The notes beneath the pieces are model-generated. The model saw nothing but the letters and a program-made list of their open reading frames with translations, did not search any database and was not told where the DNA came from. From Annona cherimola (lineage: Eukaryota > Streptophyta > Magnoliopsida > Magnoliales > Annonaceae), in assembly GCA_030490835.1 (NCBI GenBank), contig CM059971.1, positions 40,968,012 to 41,032,011 on the forward strand: a stretch of 64,000 nucleotides of DNA, given 5' to 3'. Position 1 is the first letter of the stretch. Every line of letters starts with the position of its first letter. Positions 10,486 to 21,121 of this stretch are shown piece by piece. Made by a program: the position numbers and the translations under genes.

Positions 10486-12081
10486 TCAATCTATCGAAAA
10501 TGGTTCAATCACCAAGGATTTGGTGAATTGAAATTGGGAAATGGGATATGATGATTGAATGGGTTTGATAGGACGAACATGAGCAGAGGAATAGAAGGAG
10601 GAAACTGGAGCGGGAGTCGGATTTCTATGAACTGATCCTGAATCGAATGGATCAAGTTCATGTATGGGTCGATTTTTGTGACGCCCTGACGCAAGATGGT
10701 ATCGAATGGTACGCATTTCCCGATCGATTCGATCTTGTCGGGAATGCATATCATTGATTGCATTTAGAACCTCGGTCACAAGACTGGTCATGCGATCCTC
10801 TTGATGACCCATTTCTTCCCGAAGAGCAGATATCTCTTCTTTGATACTCTGAAGCATGACCTCTTGAGATGACGTTGGAGGCGCCCGTTCAGGTGCAACA
10901 GATCCTTGTGGAGAGTAGGATCCGTGCGTCATGGGAGATACTGGCTCCTCTTGAGCAGGCGGTGCCTCGGGAGGTTGCTCCCCCTCAGTCTGTGCTCGCT
11001 CTTCTTCCGGAGCTTCAGCCCTTAGTTCAAGCACATTAATCTTCATCCGTTGAATCAGTGCTTTGTTGATGGCATTGGTGGATTTCAGTACTTCGAAGGG
11101 CTTGCCTTCAATATCCACTTCAAAATGTTCAAGGATCTTCGTGATCCAGGTGCCATATGGTAGGACTCCCCGTGGATTGTCCTTTTTGGAGGCCAAGGCT
11201 TCAAGAAATAGTCTTGGTAAGCTAACCTTGACTCTGTTTGCCACCTTCCAGAGTATCCTGGCTTCTTGTGGGTTTAACTGATTTCTTCCACCGCCCTTTG
11301 GGTGGATGCAGGGGGCAATGAGAAGTCTGAGTACACGAAGCCTGGGGGAGAGATCCATGTAATGAAGAAATTTGATTCCTGGGTGATATTTATTGCTTCG
11401 GGTGAGCTGATTATACATTTGATCTAGTGTAAGATCTTCAGGAAGTGGCTAATCTATGTAGGAAACTTCAAGTATCTGACCAATATTTATCAAGGCCGCT
11501 TCCAAACTTGGAGTTACTCCTATTCCAAAGAACATATCCACTCCTTTGACAAAGCTTCCATAGTACTCTTCATCCCACAGATAGTAAAAGATTCTGGTAA
11601 GATCTGGATAGACTTTTTCATCTTCTTTTAGGAGCTTCGTCCATCCTTGGAAATCCAATAGATCTTCTATGTCGGATCCATAATCTTTTAAGAACTTGAA
11701 ATCAATGATCTTGGGAATGAATACCTTACGCTCGTAGAAAGATTTGTAAAACCGACTGTGCTGGCGTTCGGTTTTGAAGTATGTTGTTACCATTTTCAAC
11801 ACTTGAGCTTTAGCAGCTGTGTTGCCTCTTCGACGTGCCCCAGATTGAGTACTTTGTGAGGTTTGGGCTTGTTCCTCACGACCCGCTGTAGTGGATGGTG
11901 TTCCCGCTTGGAATCGTACTCGACGGGCAGTGGAAGTGGATGGTTCTTCCCAGGCTCGTTTGGAAGGGGTGCGTTGTTTTCTGGGTACTTCTTCTTCTGT
12001 GTGAGATGTAATTGGTCTGGGAACTGGTTTGAGGGATGGTTTTGAGACTGCTAGCTTGGGAGGTCTGAGTTTTGGAGCCAT
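10486..12081 (-). pseudogene. Extra ORF downstream of pol in Cop3 (env-like position), one nonsense codon
   Basis: An ATG at 12081 opens a frame that runs to a stop at 10486, about 530 codons, broken only by TAG at 11449-11451; the part after the stop is in the same frame. Residues 1-90 are basic, Pro/Ser/Thr-rich and look disordered. Residues about 95-350 look globular (FKTERQHSRFYKSF, LLDFQGWTKLL, then LPRLFLEALASKKDNPRGVLPYG). Next comes an acidic Pro/Glu segment, then a predicted coiled coil (IKEEISALREEMGHQEDRM). No signal peptide or membrane helix is seen, so it is not a classical envelope. From memory the globular part resembles the 'putative plant transposon protein' family (Transposase_32 type) found in many plant repeat ORFs; I cannot confirm this here. 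Function unknown. Cop6 and Cop2 lack it. Confidence 0.75.
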
Positions 12082-12444
12082 TGAGTTTGTTTTTGGGATT
12101 CGGTTGAAGATGAAGAGTGAGGTAGCTATTGAAAGGAGAGAAATAGAGTTGTCAGAACAACGGTTGCCGGAGAGAATTAAAATGGGAGGAGGCTGCCGGA
12201 CAGAGAGAGTTGGCCGGAGAATCGGAGAGGTGAAGGTGTGAAAAATGCCGAAGAAAACAGAGGGAAATCGGAGTGAAGAAGAGCTGCCGGAAAAATGAGA
12301 GGGAGAGAGAGAGCGCTTGGCCGGAGACTTGAAATCGCCGGGAGAGAAAAAAAGAAGAGAACAGGGAAGTAGGTGGGAAATGGGAAAGAAGGAAGAAGAA
12401 AGGAAAGAAAAAGAAAGAGAGGAAGAAGAGGAACGGTCGTGCGC
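12082..12444 (-). promoter_or_regulatory. Pyrimidine-rich leader of the Cop3 extra ORF
   Basis: On the minus strand this is strongly CT-rich (runs such as CTCTCTCTC near 12300 and a long T/C stretch at 12330-12435) with several CCGGC islands, unlike the AT-rich surroundings. It ends at the ATG of the extra ORF. The composition is that of many plant 5' untranslated leaders or TATA-less promoters with pyrimidine patches. An open frame of 99 codons in it (12476-12177, minus) is Leu/Pro/Phe/Ser-rich only because of the CT bias; I do not call it a gene. Confidence 0.5.
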
Positions 12445-12645
12445 TCGCGGAGTCGACTTGCCCTAGGTGAAGTCAACTTCGGTCTCTCGGAGTCGACTTC
12501 GCCCTAGTGCAGAGTCGACTTCGACCCTGTGGAGTCGACTTCGCTTCAGAAGCGGAGTAGACTTCACTTTCCCAAGTCGACTTGGCTGAAGTCGACTTGG
12601 CCTCCATGGAGTCGACTTCACCCATCGACTTGACCTTTTCGAATT
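12445..12645. repeat. Internal GTCGAC repeat array in Cop3
   Basis: About 200 bp with roughly ten copies of GAGTCGACTTCG-like units, for example GGAGTCGACTTCGCC and CCAAGTCGACTTGGC. They are the same palindromic motif (core AAGTCGACTT) that fills the U3 part of the LTRs, but here they lie inside the element between RNase H and the extra ORF. Neither Cop2 nor Cop6 has them at this place. Confidence 0.85.
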
Positions 12646-12666
12646 TGAGTTTCTTATTTAATTTTT

Positions 12667-15600
12667 CTAATTTAGCTCTATCATCCCCATATCATTCCTA
12701 ATTTTACAAAATGATTTCTTGGCTAGTGGTTTGGTAAAAATATCAGCAATTTGGTCTTCTGTTTTCACATATTCTAAGCAAACATCATGATTTTCAACAT
12801 GTTCTCTAATAAAATGGTGTCTTACATCAATATGCTTGGTTCTTGAATGCAGTACAGGATTCTTAGTCAGACATATTGCACTTGTATTATCACATCTAAT
12901 AGGAATATCAAAATAATCAATACCGTAATCTTTCAATTGTTGTTTCATCCAAAGTAATTGGGCACAACAACTACCGGCGGCTATGTATTCGGCTTCCGCA
13001 GTAGATAGAGCAACACTTGTTTGTTTTCTTGAGTGCCATGAAACTAACATATGTCCTAGAAACTGACAAGTTCCACTAGTACTCTTTCTATCTACCTTAT
13101 AGCCGGCAAAATCTGCATCCGAATAGCCGATTAAATCAAAGGTTGACCCCTTTGGATACCATAGTCCAAGATTGGTAGTTTTTGTTAAATATTTAAAAAT
13201 CCTTTTACAGCAAGTAGATGTGATTCTTTAGGACATGCTTGAAATCTAGAGCACATACAAACACTGAATAGAATATCAGGTCTAGAAGCAGTTAAATATA
13301 GCAAAGATCCTATCATGCTTCTATAAAGCTTTTGATCGATACTTTTACCATTTTCATCTGTGTCGATCTTGATTGTAGGGCTCATTGGACTATTTGCCCC
13401 TTTGCTGTTTTGCATTCCAAATTTCTTGAGCATTTCTTTGACATACTTGGACTAGTTTAGAAATATCCCTTCACTTTGTTGCTTGATTTGCAGTCTAAGG
13501 AAGAAATTTAATTCTCCCATCATGCTCATTTCGAATTCGCTCTGCATAATCTTAGAAAATTCTTGGCATAGATTTTCGTCAGTAGCACCAAATATTATAT
13601 CATCTACATAAATTTGTACAATTAAAATATTTTTATTTTTATATTTAATGAACAAAGTAGTATCAACTTTCCCTCTTTGAAACTCATGATCAATCAAAAA
13701 TTTATTCAACCTTTCATACCAAGCTCTTGGAGCTTGTTTTAATCCATATAATGCTTTGGTCAATTTATAAACATATTTCGATTGATCCTTTTCTTCAAAT
13801 CCTGAGGGTTGTTCAACATATACTTCTTCATTCAAATATCCGTTCAGAAATGCACTTTTTACATCCATTTGAAACAATTTGAAATTCATATGAGAAGCAA
13901 ATGCTAGTAAGATACGTATGACTTCTAATCTAGCCACAAGTGCATATGATTCTTCAAAATCAATTCCTTCTTCTTGGGAATACCCTTTGGCTACTAATCT
14001 AGCCTTGTTTCTAATTATAAGTCCGCTTTCGTCCAATTTGTTTCTAAATATCCATTTGGTACCAATAATGGTATGACCATTTGGTCTAGAAACTAAATGT
14101 CATACATCATTTCTTTCAAATTGATTTAGCTCTTCTTGCATTGCAATAACCCAGTTTTCATCATTAAGAGCTTGTTCAATGGTAGTTGGTTCGATCTTGG
14201 ACACAAAAGCATATTGTCCACAAATGTTTTGCCTTGATCTTCTAGTTTTTACTCCTTTATACACATTTCCAATGACTTTCTCAATTGGATGGGCATTTTT
14301 GAACTTTAAATCAGTTAGAGGTTTGTAAGAGTCATTACCTTCACTTACCTCTTCCTCCATGAGATTTTCTGGCTTGAGCTCGATTTCCTTTGGTTGTTCT
14401 TTTCCTTTTGTTTCATCTGTATCACTTAGTTCATCCTCCTTTTTCGGAGTTTGGTTAAATTCATCAAATACAACATGTATGGACTCTTCTACAACTTGGT
14501 TTCGTTTATTGAATACTCTATATGCTTTGCTATTTGATGAGTAACCAAGGAATATTGCCTCATCACTTTTAGCATCTAGTTTTCCCAAGTTGGTTTTTCC
14601 ATTGTTCAAAACATAGCATGTGCATCCAAAAGCATGAAAATAAGAGATATTTGGTTTCCTTCCTTTCCATAGCTCATATGGGGTCTTTTTCAAGATTGCT
14701 CTAATGGTAAATCGATTCAAAACATGACAAGCTGTACTTACAGCTTCACCCCAAAATTTCTTAGATAAATTGCTCTCATTTAGCATTGTTCTAGCCATCT
14801 CTTGTATAGTTCTGTTTTTCCTTTCAACTACTCCATTTTGTTGTTGAGTTCTTGGTGCAGAAAATGTGTGATGAATTCCTTTTTCATTACATAACTCTAT
14901 GAATCGTTTCTTTTCAAATTCACCACCATGATCACTTCTTATAGTCAAAATAGTACTTTATTTTTCATTTTGCACCAAATTTACAAAAGTTGAAAACATA
15001 GAGAAAGCTTCATCTTTGCTAGCTAAGAGAATTATCCATGTGAATCTTGAAAAATCATCAACAATCACAAATACATATTTCTTTCCACCAACGGTTAAAA
15101 TATCGGATGGCCCATATAGATCCATGTGTAGCAATTCAAGTGGCCTAGTGGTGGAAATTTCCTTTTTGGTAGAGAAAGGCATTTTAGGTTTTTTAGATAA
15201 TTGACATGCCTTACAAATTTTGTCTTTGTCATATTTCAACTTTGGCAAGCCTTCTACCAAACTCTTTTTCCATAGGGTCTTTATATTTCCCATGTTTATA
15301 TGTCCAAGTCTTTTATGCCAAGCCCATGGATCATTATCAATGGCCATTAGACATTGACCATCTAATTCATCAAGTGAAACCAAATATACATTTCCATGTC
15401 TTTTTCCACTAAACATGATATGTTCTCCATCAAATACTTTACATATAGATGATTCAAACATAACCTTATATCCTTTGTCACATAATTGACTAATGCTCAT
15501 TAAATTGTGCTTGAGTCCTTCAATAAACAAAACATCTTCCATGCATGCATTTGAAATACTAAATATGTTTCTTATACCTTTAATTTTACCTTTTTCATTA

Positions 15601-15743
15601 TTACCAAAGGCAACCATTCCATCGTTGCAAGGCTTAAGTTTATGAAATAAACTTCTTTCTCCGGTCATATGCCTTGAACAGCCACTGTCCATGAACCATT
15701 TATTATTTGCCTTTGCCTTGAAGCATATCTGAAAAATAATCAA
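12667..15743 (-). pseudogene. Cop3 pol: protease, integrase, reverse transcriptase, RNase H (broken)
   Basis: Domains in order: protease with WFMDSGCSRHMTG near 15690; pre-integrase HKRLGHINMGN...CKACQLSK near 15200-15330; integrase core with DLYGP, RSDHGGEF and VVERKNRT; reverse transcriptase from IFRNKMDESG near 14050, with FQMDVKSAF intact and a YVDD box near 13600; RNase H with SDADFAGYK, STAEAEYIAAG and a C-terminus at 12667. Stops: TAA 14958-14960 (shared with Cop2), TGA 14100-14102 (a Trp codon in Cop6), TAG 13452-13454 (a Gln codon in Cop6). A 1-nt deletion near 13200 shifts the frame before RNase H. Pol lies in the +1 frame relative to gag, as in Cop6. There is no ATG at the upstream edge; 15743 marks the open frame only. 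Confidence 0.93.
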
Positions 15744-15750
15744 ATAAATC

Positions 15751-17547
15751 TTATCTCTTTGGTACCCATTTTATGGGTCCATTTGGGTTAGTAATATAAT
15801 TCAATCTTTGTTGTTGTAACTTAGAAAGCCCAAATCTTATGTTCCTTGGAACCCAAACTAATTTTGCACCGTGGTCATATGATTTCTTAAAGTTACATTT
15901 ATAAGTTTTATGACCCATTTTATTGCAGAAGTTGCAAGTCATAGGTAATCTTGGAGTAGGCCTCCAAGTATGCAATGGTTCAAACGTTGGCCTTCTAGTC
16001 CACTTAAAATTTTTCTTTTGTGGATTGAATATAGGTGCAGTTTTGGTTTGATATTTCCTAAGTATTGGCACATTCGATTTGCCACTTTCTTCTTGCTCAA
16101 ATGTATGATATCCAAGACCTCTTTTATTTGTTTGGGAGGTCATGTTCAGAAACATTTTAACACTTTCTCCTGGATTAGAGAACTTAGCTAATGATTCATT
16201 TAATAATTCGTTCTCCTTTTTTAGCAAATCATTTTCATCTTTCAATTTTTCTAGTTTTTCTGCAAGTTTACCATTTACAGTTATTACTGCATCACATTGT
16301 CTTTTCTTAATTGTAAACTTGCTTCCTAATTTCTTCATTTCTTCATATAATGAATCATATGCAATTTGTAGTTCTTCTAATTCAGCACATTTGAGGCATT
16401 CTTGAAAAGAAGAATAACTTGATTGAGAATGGCAAGGTTTGGAACTTACCTCTTCATTGCACTTTGTTGAGATGGTTTGTTCTTCTTGTTCGATTTGCGC
16501 CATGCAACATATTCTCGCATAATCTTCCGCCTTGATTTCGTCGGTTGAAGAGCTACTCGTTGTAGATTCTTCGTCATTCACGTACATGTCTCTTCCTTTA
16601 TTTCTTTGGAATCTTTTATTGTCCCCTCGATCTTTTCTTTGCTCTTTTGCCTTGCTTTCTTCGGGAGTTGGACATTGAGCTTGCATGTGACCCGAACCGC
16701 CGCATCGGTAACATTTGGTTGGTTCTTTCTTTTTCTCTCTAGAATTTCTATCTTTGAAACTTCTAAAATTTCTGCCTTTCCTCACAAATTTTTTGAATCG
16801 TTTTGTGAGTAGGGCAATCTCATCGTCATTTTGAGAGGATGAGGTGTCGTCTGTATCTTGTGCGGTTTTCAAGGCAATTGCTCTTTTGCCTTTGTGATGA
16901 TCTTCATTTCCTTTCTTAATTAGCTCATGTGACATTAATGAGCTAATTAGGTTTTCTATCTTCAATGTGTTGAGGTCCTTGGCTTCTTCTATCGCAGTAA
17001 TCTTTGGAGTCCATGATTCCGGTAGAGCTCTCAAAATCTTCATAACCTGCTCAGATTCAGATATAGCCTTTCCAAGACCCTTTAAAGCATTAGTAATTTT
17101 TGAGAATCTAGAAAACATTTTAGAAATATTTTCTGTTTCTAGCATTCTAAAGTTTTCTAGTTCTCCAATTAAAATATTTCTTCTCGTCCCTTGGACTTGA
17201 GAAGTTCCTTCATAAATGGAGGTTAACGTATCCCATATCTCTTTGGCGGTTAAACAAGAGGATACTCTATCATATTCAGAAGCAGCGAGAGCACAGAATA
17301 GTGAGTTCATAGCTTTGACATTTCTCTTTACAATTCTTACTTCCTCATCGGTCCATTTGGAAGCTCTTTCATCGGTAGGCAAGGTTACTCCATCTTGGAT
17401 TGCAATCCAAGAATCCATGTCGGTAGCCATGATGAGTTGCTTCATACGAAGCTTCCAATATCAAAAATTATTCCCATCAAACAATGGTGGCCTTATAAAG
17501 GATTGGCCTTCAGCAAAAGCGGGAACAGAAGTAGATTAGGATGCCAT
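15751..17547 (-). pseudogene. Cop3 gag (nucleocapsid polyprotein), broken near the N-terminus
   Basis: The ATG at 17547-17545 starts MAS as in Cop6. Two stops follow within the first 30 codons (TAA about 17536-17538 and TGA about 17460-17462), after which the frame is open from 17445 to the stop at 15751. The N-terminal part is the SIRE/UBN2-type gag (MATDMDSWIAIQ, IWDTLTSIYEGTSQVQGT). A CCHC knuckle CYRCGGSGHMQAQC lies at about residue 280, a long charged coiled coil (LAEKLEKLKDENDLLKKENELL) at about 400-450, and a second knuckle CNFCNKMGHKTYKC at about 540. It ends in WVPKR. Gag packages the RNA in cytoplasmic particles. Nearly 600 codons is normal for SIRE gag. Confidence 0.93.
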
Positions 17548-17578
17548 ATCGATAAGATCTCTTTGGTAAACTCAAAGA

Positions 17579-17593
17579 CCTGCTCTGATACCA
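17579..17593 (-). promoter_or_regulatory. Primer binding site of Cop3
   Basis: Minus strand reads TGGTATCAGAGCAGG two bases inside the 5' LTR edge, complementary to the 3' end of initiator tRNA-Met, the usual primer of plant copia elements. Confidence 0.9.
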
Positions 17594-17595
17594 TT

Positions 17596-20500
17596 TGTTG
17601 GCCCCGATTTAATGGCAAAACCCAAGAGGGGAGGGGTGAATTGGGTTCTTTAAAAAATTCCTTGGTTAATTATGTTGGAAATATGTGGAAAACAAGCTAA
17701 ATCCATGTTTTGATGATTAACAAATCAATTTGAGTAAGTCTTGGCTACTAACAGGTTTGTGGAAATGTTTAAGGCATATACATTTGAAGAAAATAAAGCA
17801 TGGAAGGCCAAGTCGTTCTCCAAGTCGACCTCAAGATCGACTTCAAAGTGCCAAAACTGTCCAGAGTTGAAAATAGGAGAAGAACAAGTGAAGTCGCAGG
17901 CCAAGTCGACTCCAACGTCGACTTCAAAGAGCCAAATCTGTCCAGAGTTGAAAATGGGAGAAGAACAAGTGAAGTCGCATCCGAAGTCGACTCCACTTGC
18001 GACTTGGGAAGCCAAGTCGCAAACGAAGTCGACCTCACCATCGACTTCAGACGATAAATTCACTCCAGAGTCGAATTTGGGACAGCAATATGCCGAAGTC
18101 GCAAACGAAGTCGACTCCAGTTGCGACTTGGGCGAAGTCGCAGACGAAGTCGACCCCGAGTTCGACTTGACATTCGTCAAAGTCCAAAATACAGATTCAA
18201 GCTCCTTTTCAAGATCAACTTAAGATTATCAAGTCTAAGGCAAAGCTTCAAGCATATTTCAAGATGAAGATCAATATGAATCAAAAGCAAGCAAGGTGCA
18301 TGAATCTACCATGCAAGATTCAAGTTCTTCAAAGATTCACAAGGTTCAAGCTAATCCAAGAAGAATCAAAGTAAAGCTCTTCAAGAATCACAAGATCTAC
18401 AAGTATAAGGAGCCATTCTAGAATGAAAGCAACGAAAGGAAGAAAGCCAAACAAGATAGAAGCAAATCAATGAAGATCAAAGCATATTTTGCAAAGACCA
18501 AGTCAAGTCGCAACCCAAGTCGACTCCATGATCGACTTGAGTTGAAGTCTGAAGCCAAAGTCGACTCATCCGACTTGGAAACTGACAAGGTGAAGTCGCA
18601 CCCGAAGTCGACTTCGCCTGCGACTTGGGTCAAGTCGATACCCAAGTCGACCCGACCTGGAACTTGAAGTCGCGACGGAGAGGTGAAGTCGCACCCGAAG
18701 TCGACTCCATCTGCGACTTGGGCGAAGTCGCATCCGAAGTCGACTCCACATGCGACTTGGGTCGCAACGGTCGGATATTATTTGAACGTTGGCGCATTTA
18801 ATTCGCGCCAACCACCTTCTAACGTTTGGATTCCCTCCACAATTATAAAAGGGAGTTATTGTGGACGAGGGAAGTAGCAGAGAATCATTAAGTGTGCTTA
18901 ACTCCTATATTCAAGAGCTTTAAAGAGATCAAGTCATTCAAAGAGGAAGAACTTCACTTCAAACTGCAAGAGCCCAACTTCCGAATCTTCAAGGCCAATA
19001 CTACGAGTTCTTCTCTGCGCCAAATTGCTACTACACATCTGTAAAGTGTAGATTATTTTGTTATTTCATTTGTTTGTGTTGAACTTGATTTAGTTTGAGG
19101 AACTAAGATCAAGTGTAAGCAAAGTAGTGTGTGATTGGAGTGTAACTCATCACCTACTTGTGCTGTAATTTGTTGATGCCCCCTAGAGCAAGAATCTAGA
19201 AGAGAGCAGTGGCTCTAATTGTATTTGAGGAATACAATAATGGAACCCAAGTCACAAGGAGTGTGAGCTTGGAAGAGTGGAGTAGGGAGGTTGCCCGAAC
19301 CACTATAAAAATCTTGTGTGCTTGATTTATATTTCTGCTCTTTACATTATATTGTTTTCCATTTCGTTTCTTCATTAAGGGGACTAGATTAATCTGGGGT
19401 AAAGTTTCTGTTTAAGTTATACATTTTTTAATACCCAATTCACCCCTCCCCTCTTGGGTAATTGCCATTAACTCGGGACCAACAAATTAAAGTCTTAACC
19501 CCTTGAAAGATTAATCCCCTTTTGAAAGCAAATAGAGAGCAATTAAGATAAAGCAGTAAGAGGAAGCAGAAGCCAAGATTTATAGTGGTTCGGGCAATCC
19601 TTCCCTACTCCACTCTTCCAAGCTCACACTCTGTTGTGACTTAGGTTCCACTATGTATTCCTCGAATACACTTAAAGTCTCCGCTCTCTTCTAGATTCCA
19701 GCTCTAGGGGGCATACACAACACACAGCACAAGTAGGTGATGAGTTCCACTGCAATCACACACTACTTTGCATATACTTGATCTTAGATACCCAAGCTAA
19801 TTCAAGTTCAATACAACAAGAACTTAGAAATAAGAAAAACTACACTTTACAGAGATGTGTAGGCAAGTTTAGCTCGAGGAAGAATTTGTAGAAGCAGCTT
19901 GGTTGAGTATCGATGAAGCAACTTGCAACTTGAAACTCTTTCTTCCTTTGAATGTATATGGACCACTCAAATATGGAGAAAAGGGAATAGAAACTCTTTC
20001 TTGCACTTGTTTTCTCTTTTTGGACTTTGTAGTGTATATAGCAGTGTATTGTTGTGTCTTGTATGTTATTCACGCTCATTTGAGTGTCTATTTATAGAGT
20101 GAGGAAGATTTGAACGATGTAGAGGTGGTTGGCGCGCAATAAATGATCTCCAACGTTCAAAAATTCGAACGTTATTTTCCAAGTCGAAGATGGAGTCGAC
20201 TTGGCCTACGACTTGGCTTCCAAGTCACACCTGGAGTCGACCTCGTGTGCGACTTCAGTTCTTCAGATTTCCAAGTCTGAGTCTTGGGTCGACTTGGCTT
20301 CAGACTTCAACTCAAGTCGATCCTTGAGTCGACTTGGGTTACGACTTGACCTGGTCTTTTGCCAAAAATGTTTTGATCCTCATTTGATTTGCTTCTATCT
20401 TGCTGGGCTTTCTTCCTTTAGTCCTTTTAATTCTGAAATGGCTCCTCATACTTGTAGATCTTGTCAATCTTTGAATAGCTTGTCTTTGATTCATCTTGGA

Positions 20501-21095
20501 TTGTCTTGAACTTGAATCTTTGCTTTGTATTTCAAGAAACTCAAGTTAATCTTGAGAATGGTCTTTGCACCTTACTTTGGATTTGAAAAAGCTCAAATGG
20601 ATTCTTGAAATGGGCTTGGAACTGCATCTCTGAAGTTTGAACTTTCTCAAGTCGAGGATGGAGTCGACCTTGTCTGCGACTTCGTCCAAGTCGCACCTGG
20701 AGTCGACTTCGCCTGCGACTTCGCCATGTCCATTTCCACATTTCAACGCTGGACACTTTTTGACGTTTGAAGTCGATGCTGGAGTCGACTTCGTCTGCGA
20801 CTTGGCTTTCCAAGTCGCAAGTGGAGTCAACTTGGCCTGCGACTTCACCTGTTTGTTTTCTATTTTCAACGCAGTCCAGTTTTTGCCATTTGAAGTTGCT
20901 TGTGAAGTCGACTTGGGTATCGACTTCACCCCAAGTCGAAGTCCAAGTCGACTTGGTAATCGACTTGACTTCTTGCTTTCCTTAACACATTGAACATATA
21001 CATTAATACTTAACTTAAACTCAAATTCGACTTTGTTAATCATCAAAACTCATGCTTTGGTCAATTTTGTTTTGTTTTGAACATTGTTTCCAACA
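17596..21095 (-). repeat. 5' LTR of Cop3, split by Cop4
   Basis: The LTR pieces are 17596-17672 and 19490-21095, 1,683 bp together. They match the 3' LTR of Cop3 over their full length, with few visible differences. A TATA box (minus strand TATAAATA) is at 20089-20096. GTCGAC blocks lie at about 20181-20350 and 20650-20970. Confidence 0.94.
17673..19484 (+). mobile_element. Cop4: SIRE-type solo LTR inserted in the Cop3 5' LTR
   Basis: It begins TGTTGGAAATATG and ends GGGACCAACA, with perfect AATTA duplications (17668-17672 and 19485-19489) and no internal sequence. It lies in the opposite direction to Cop3. The length of 1,812 bp exceeds the 1,690 bp of Cop6 LTRs, partly because a unit of about 73 bp containing CTGTCCAGAGTTGAAAAT is tandemly duplicated (about 17868-18000). 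A TATA box TATAAAA is at 18844-18850. Overlapping open frames on both strands at 17725-18223 are made by the repeat blocks, not by a gene. Confidence 0.96.
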
Positions 21096-21121
21096 GTGAT
21101 GTCTCGGTTTGGGGCGCCACA
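21096..21121 (+). repeat. BigA LTR end after Cop3
   Basis: GTGAT (second target-site copy) is followed by GTCTCGGTTTGGGG and GCGCCACA, completing the BigA terminus. The next bases (GTCATTAACAG) show no primer binding site, so this is an LTR edge against foreign DNA. Confidence 0.7.

Larger units (their letters stand above)
8473..21095 (-). mobile_element. Cop3: full-length SIRE-type copia element with an extra downstream ORF
   Basis: In element order it has a 5' LTR (21095-17596, itself split by Cop4), primer binding site, gag, pol (protease, integrase, reverse transcriptase, RNase H), a repeat array, an additional gene-like ORF, polypurine tract and 3' LTR (10154-8473). The flanks are GTGAC (8468-8472) and GTGAT (21096-21100), a 5-bp target duplication with one mismatch. 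Without Cop4 and one AATTA copy it would be about 10.8 kb, longer than Cop6 (about 8.7 kb) because of the extra 2.4 kb after RNase H. All coding regions are broken. Confidence 0.95.

Noticed and set aside
12177..12476. 99-codon Leu/Phe/Pro/Ser-rich frame upstream of the extra ORF, resembling a hydrophobic leader peptide
   Set aside because: Its composition is fully explained by the CT-rich strand, and it is out of frame with the extra ORF.
17725..18223. Overlapping open frames on both strands, 150-160 codons each, with repeated SKSQ/KST or EVDS/CDLG segments
   Set aside because: They lie in the GTCGAC repeat blocks of the LTRs, which happen to lack stops in several frames. The same frames recur in every LTR copy with changed lengths and with no initiation context or domain.
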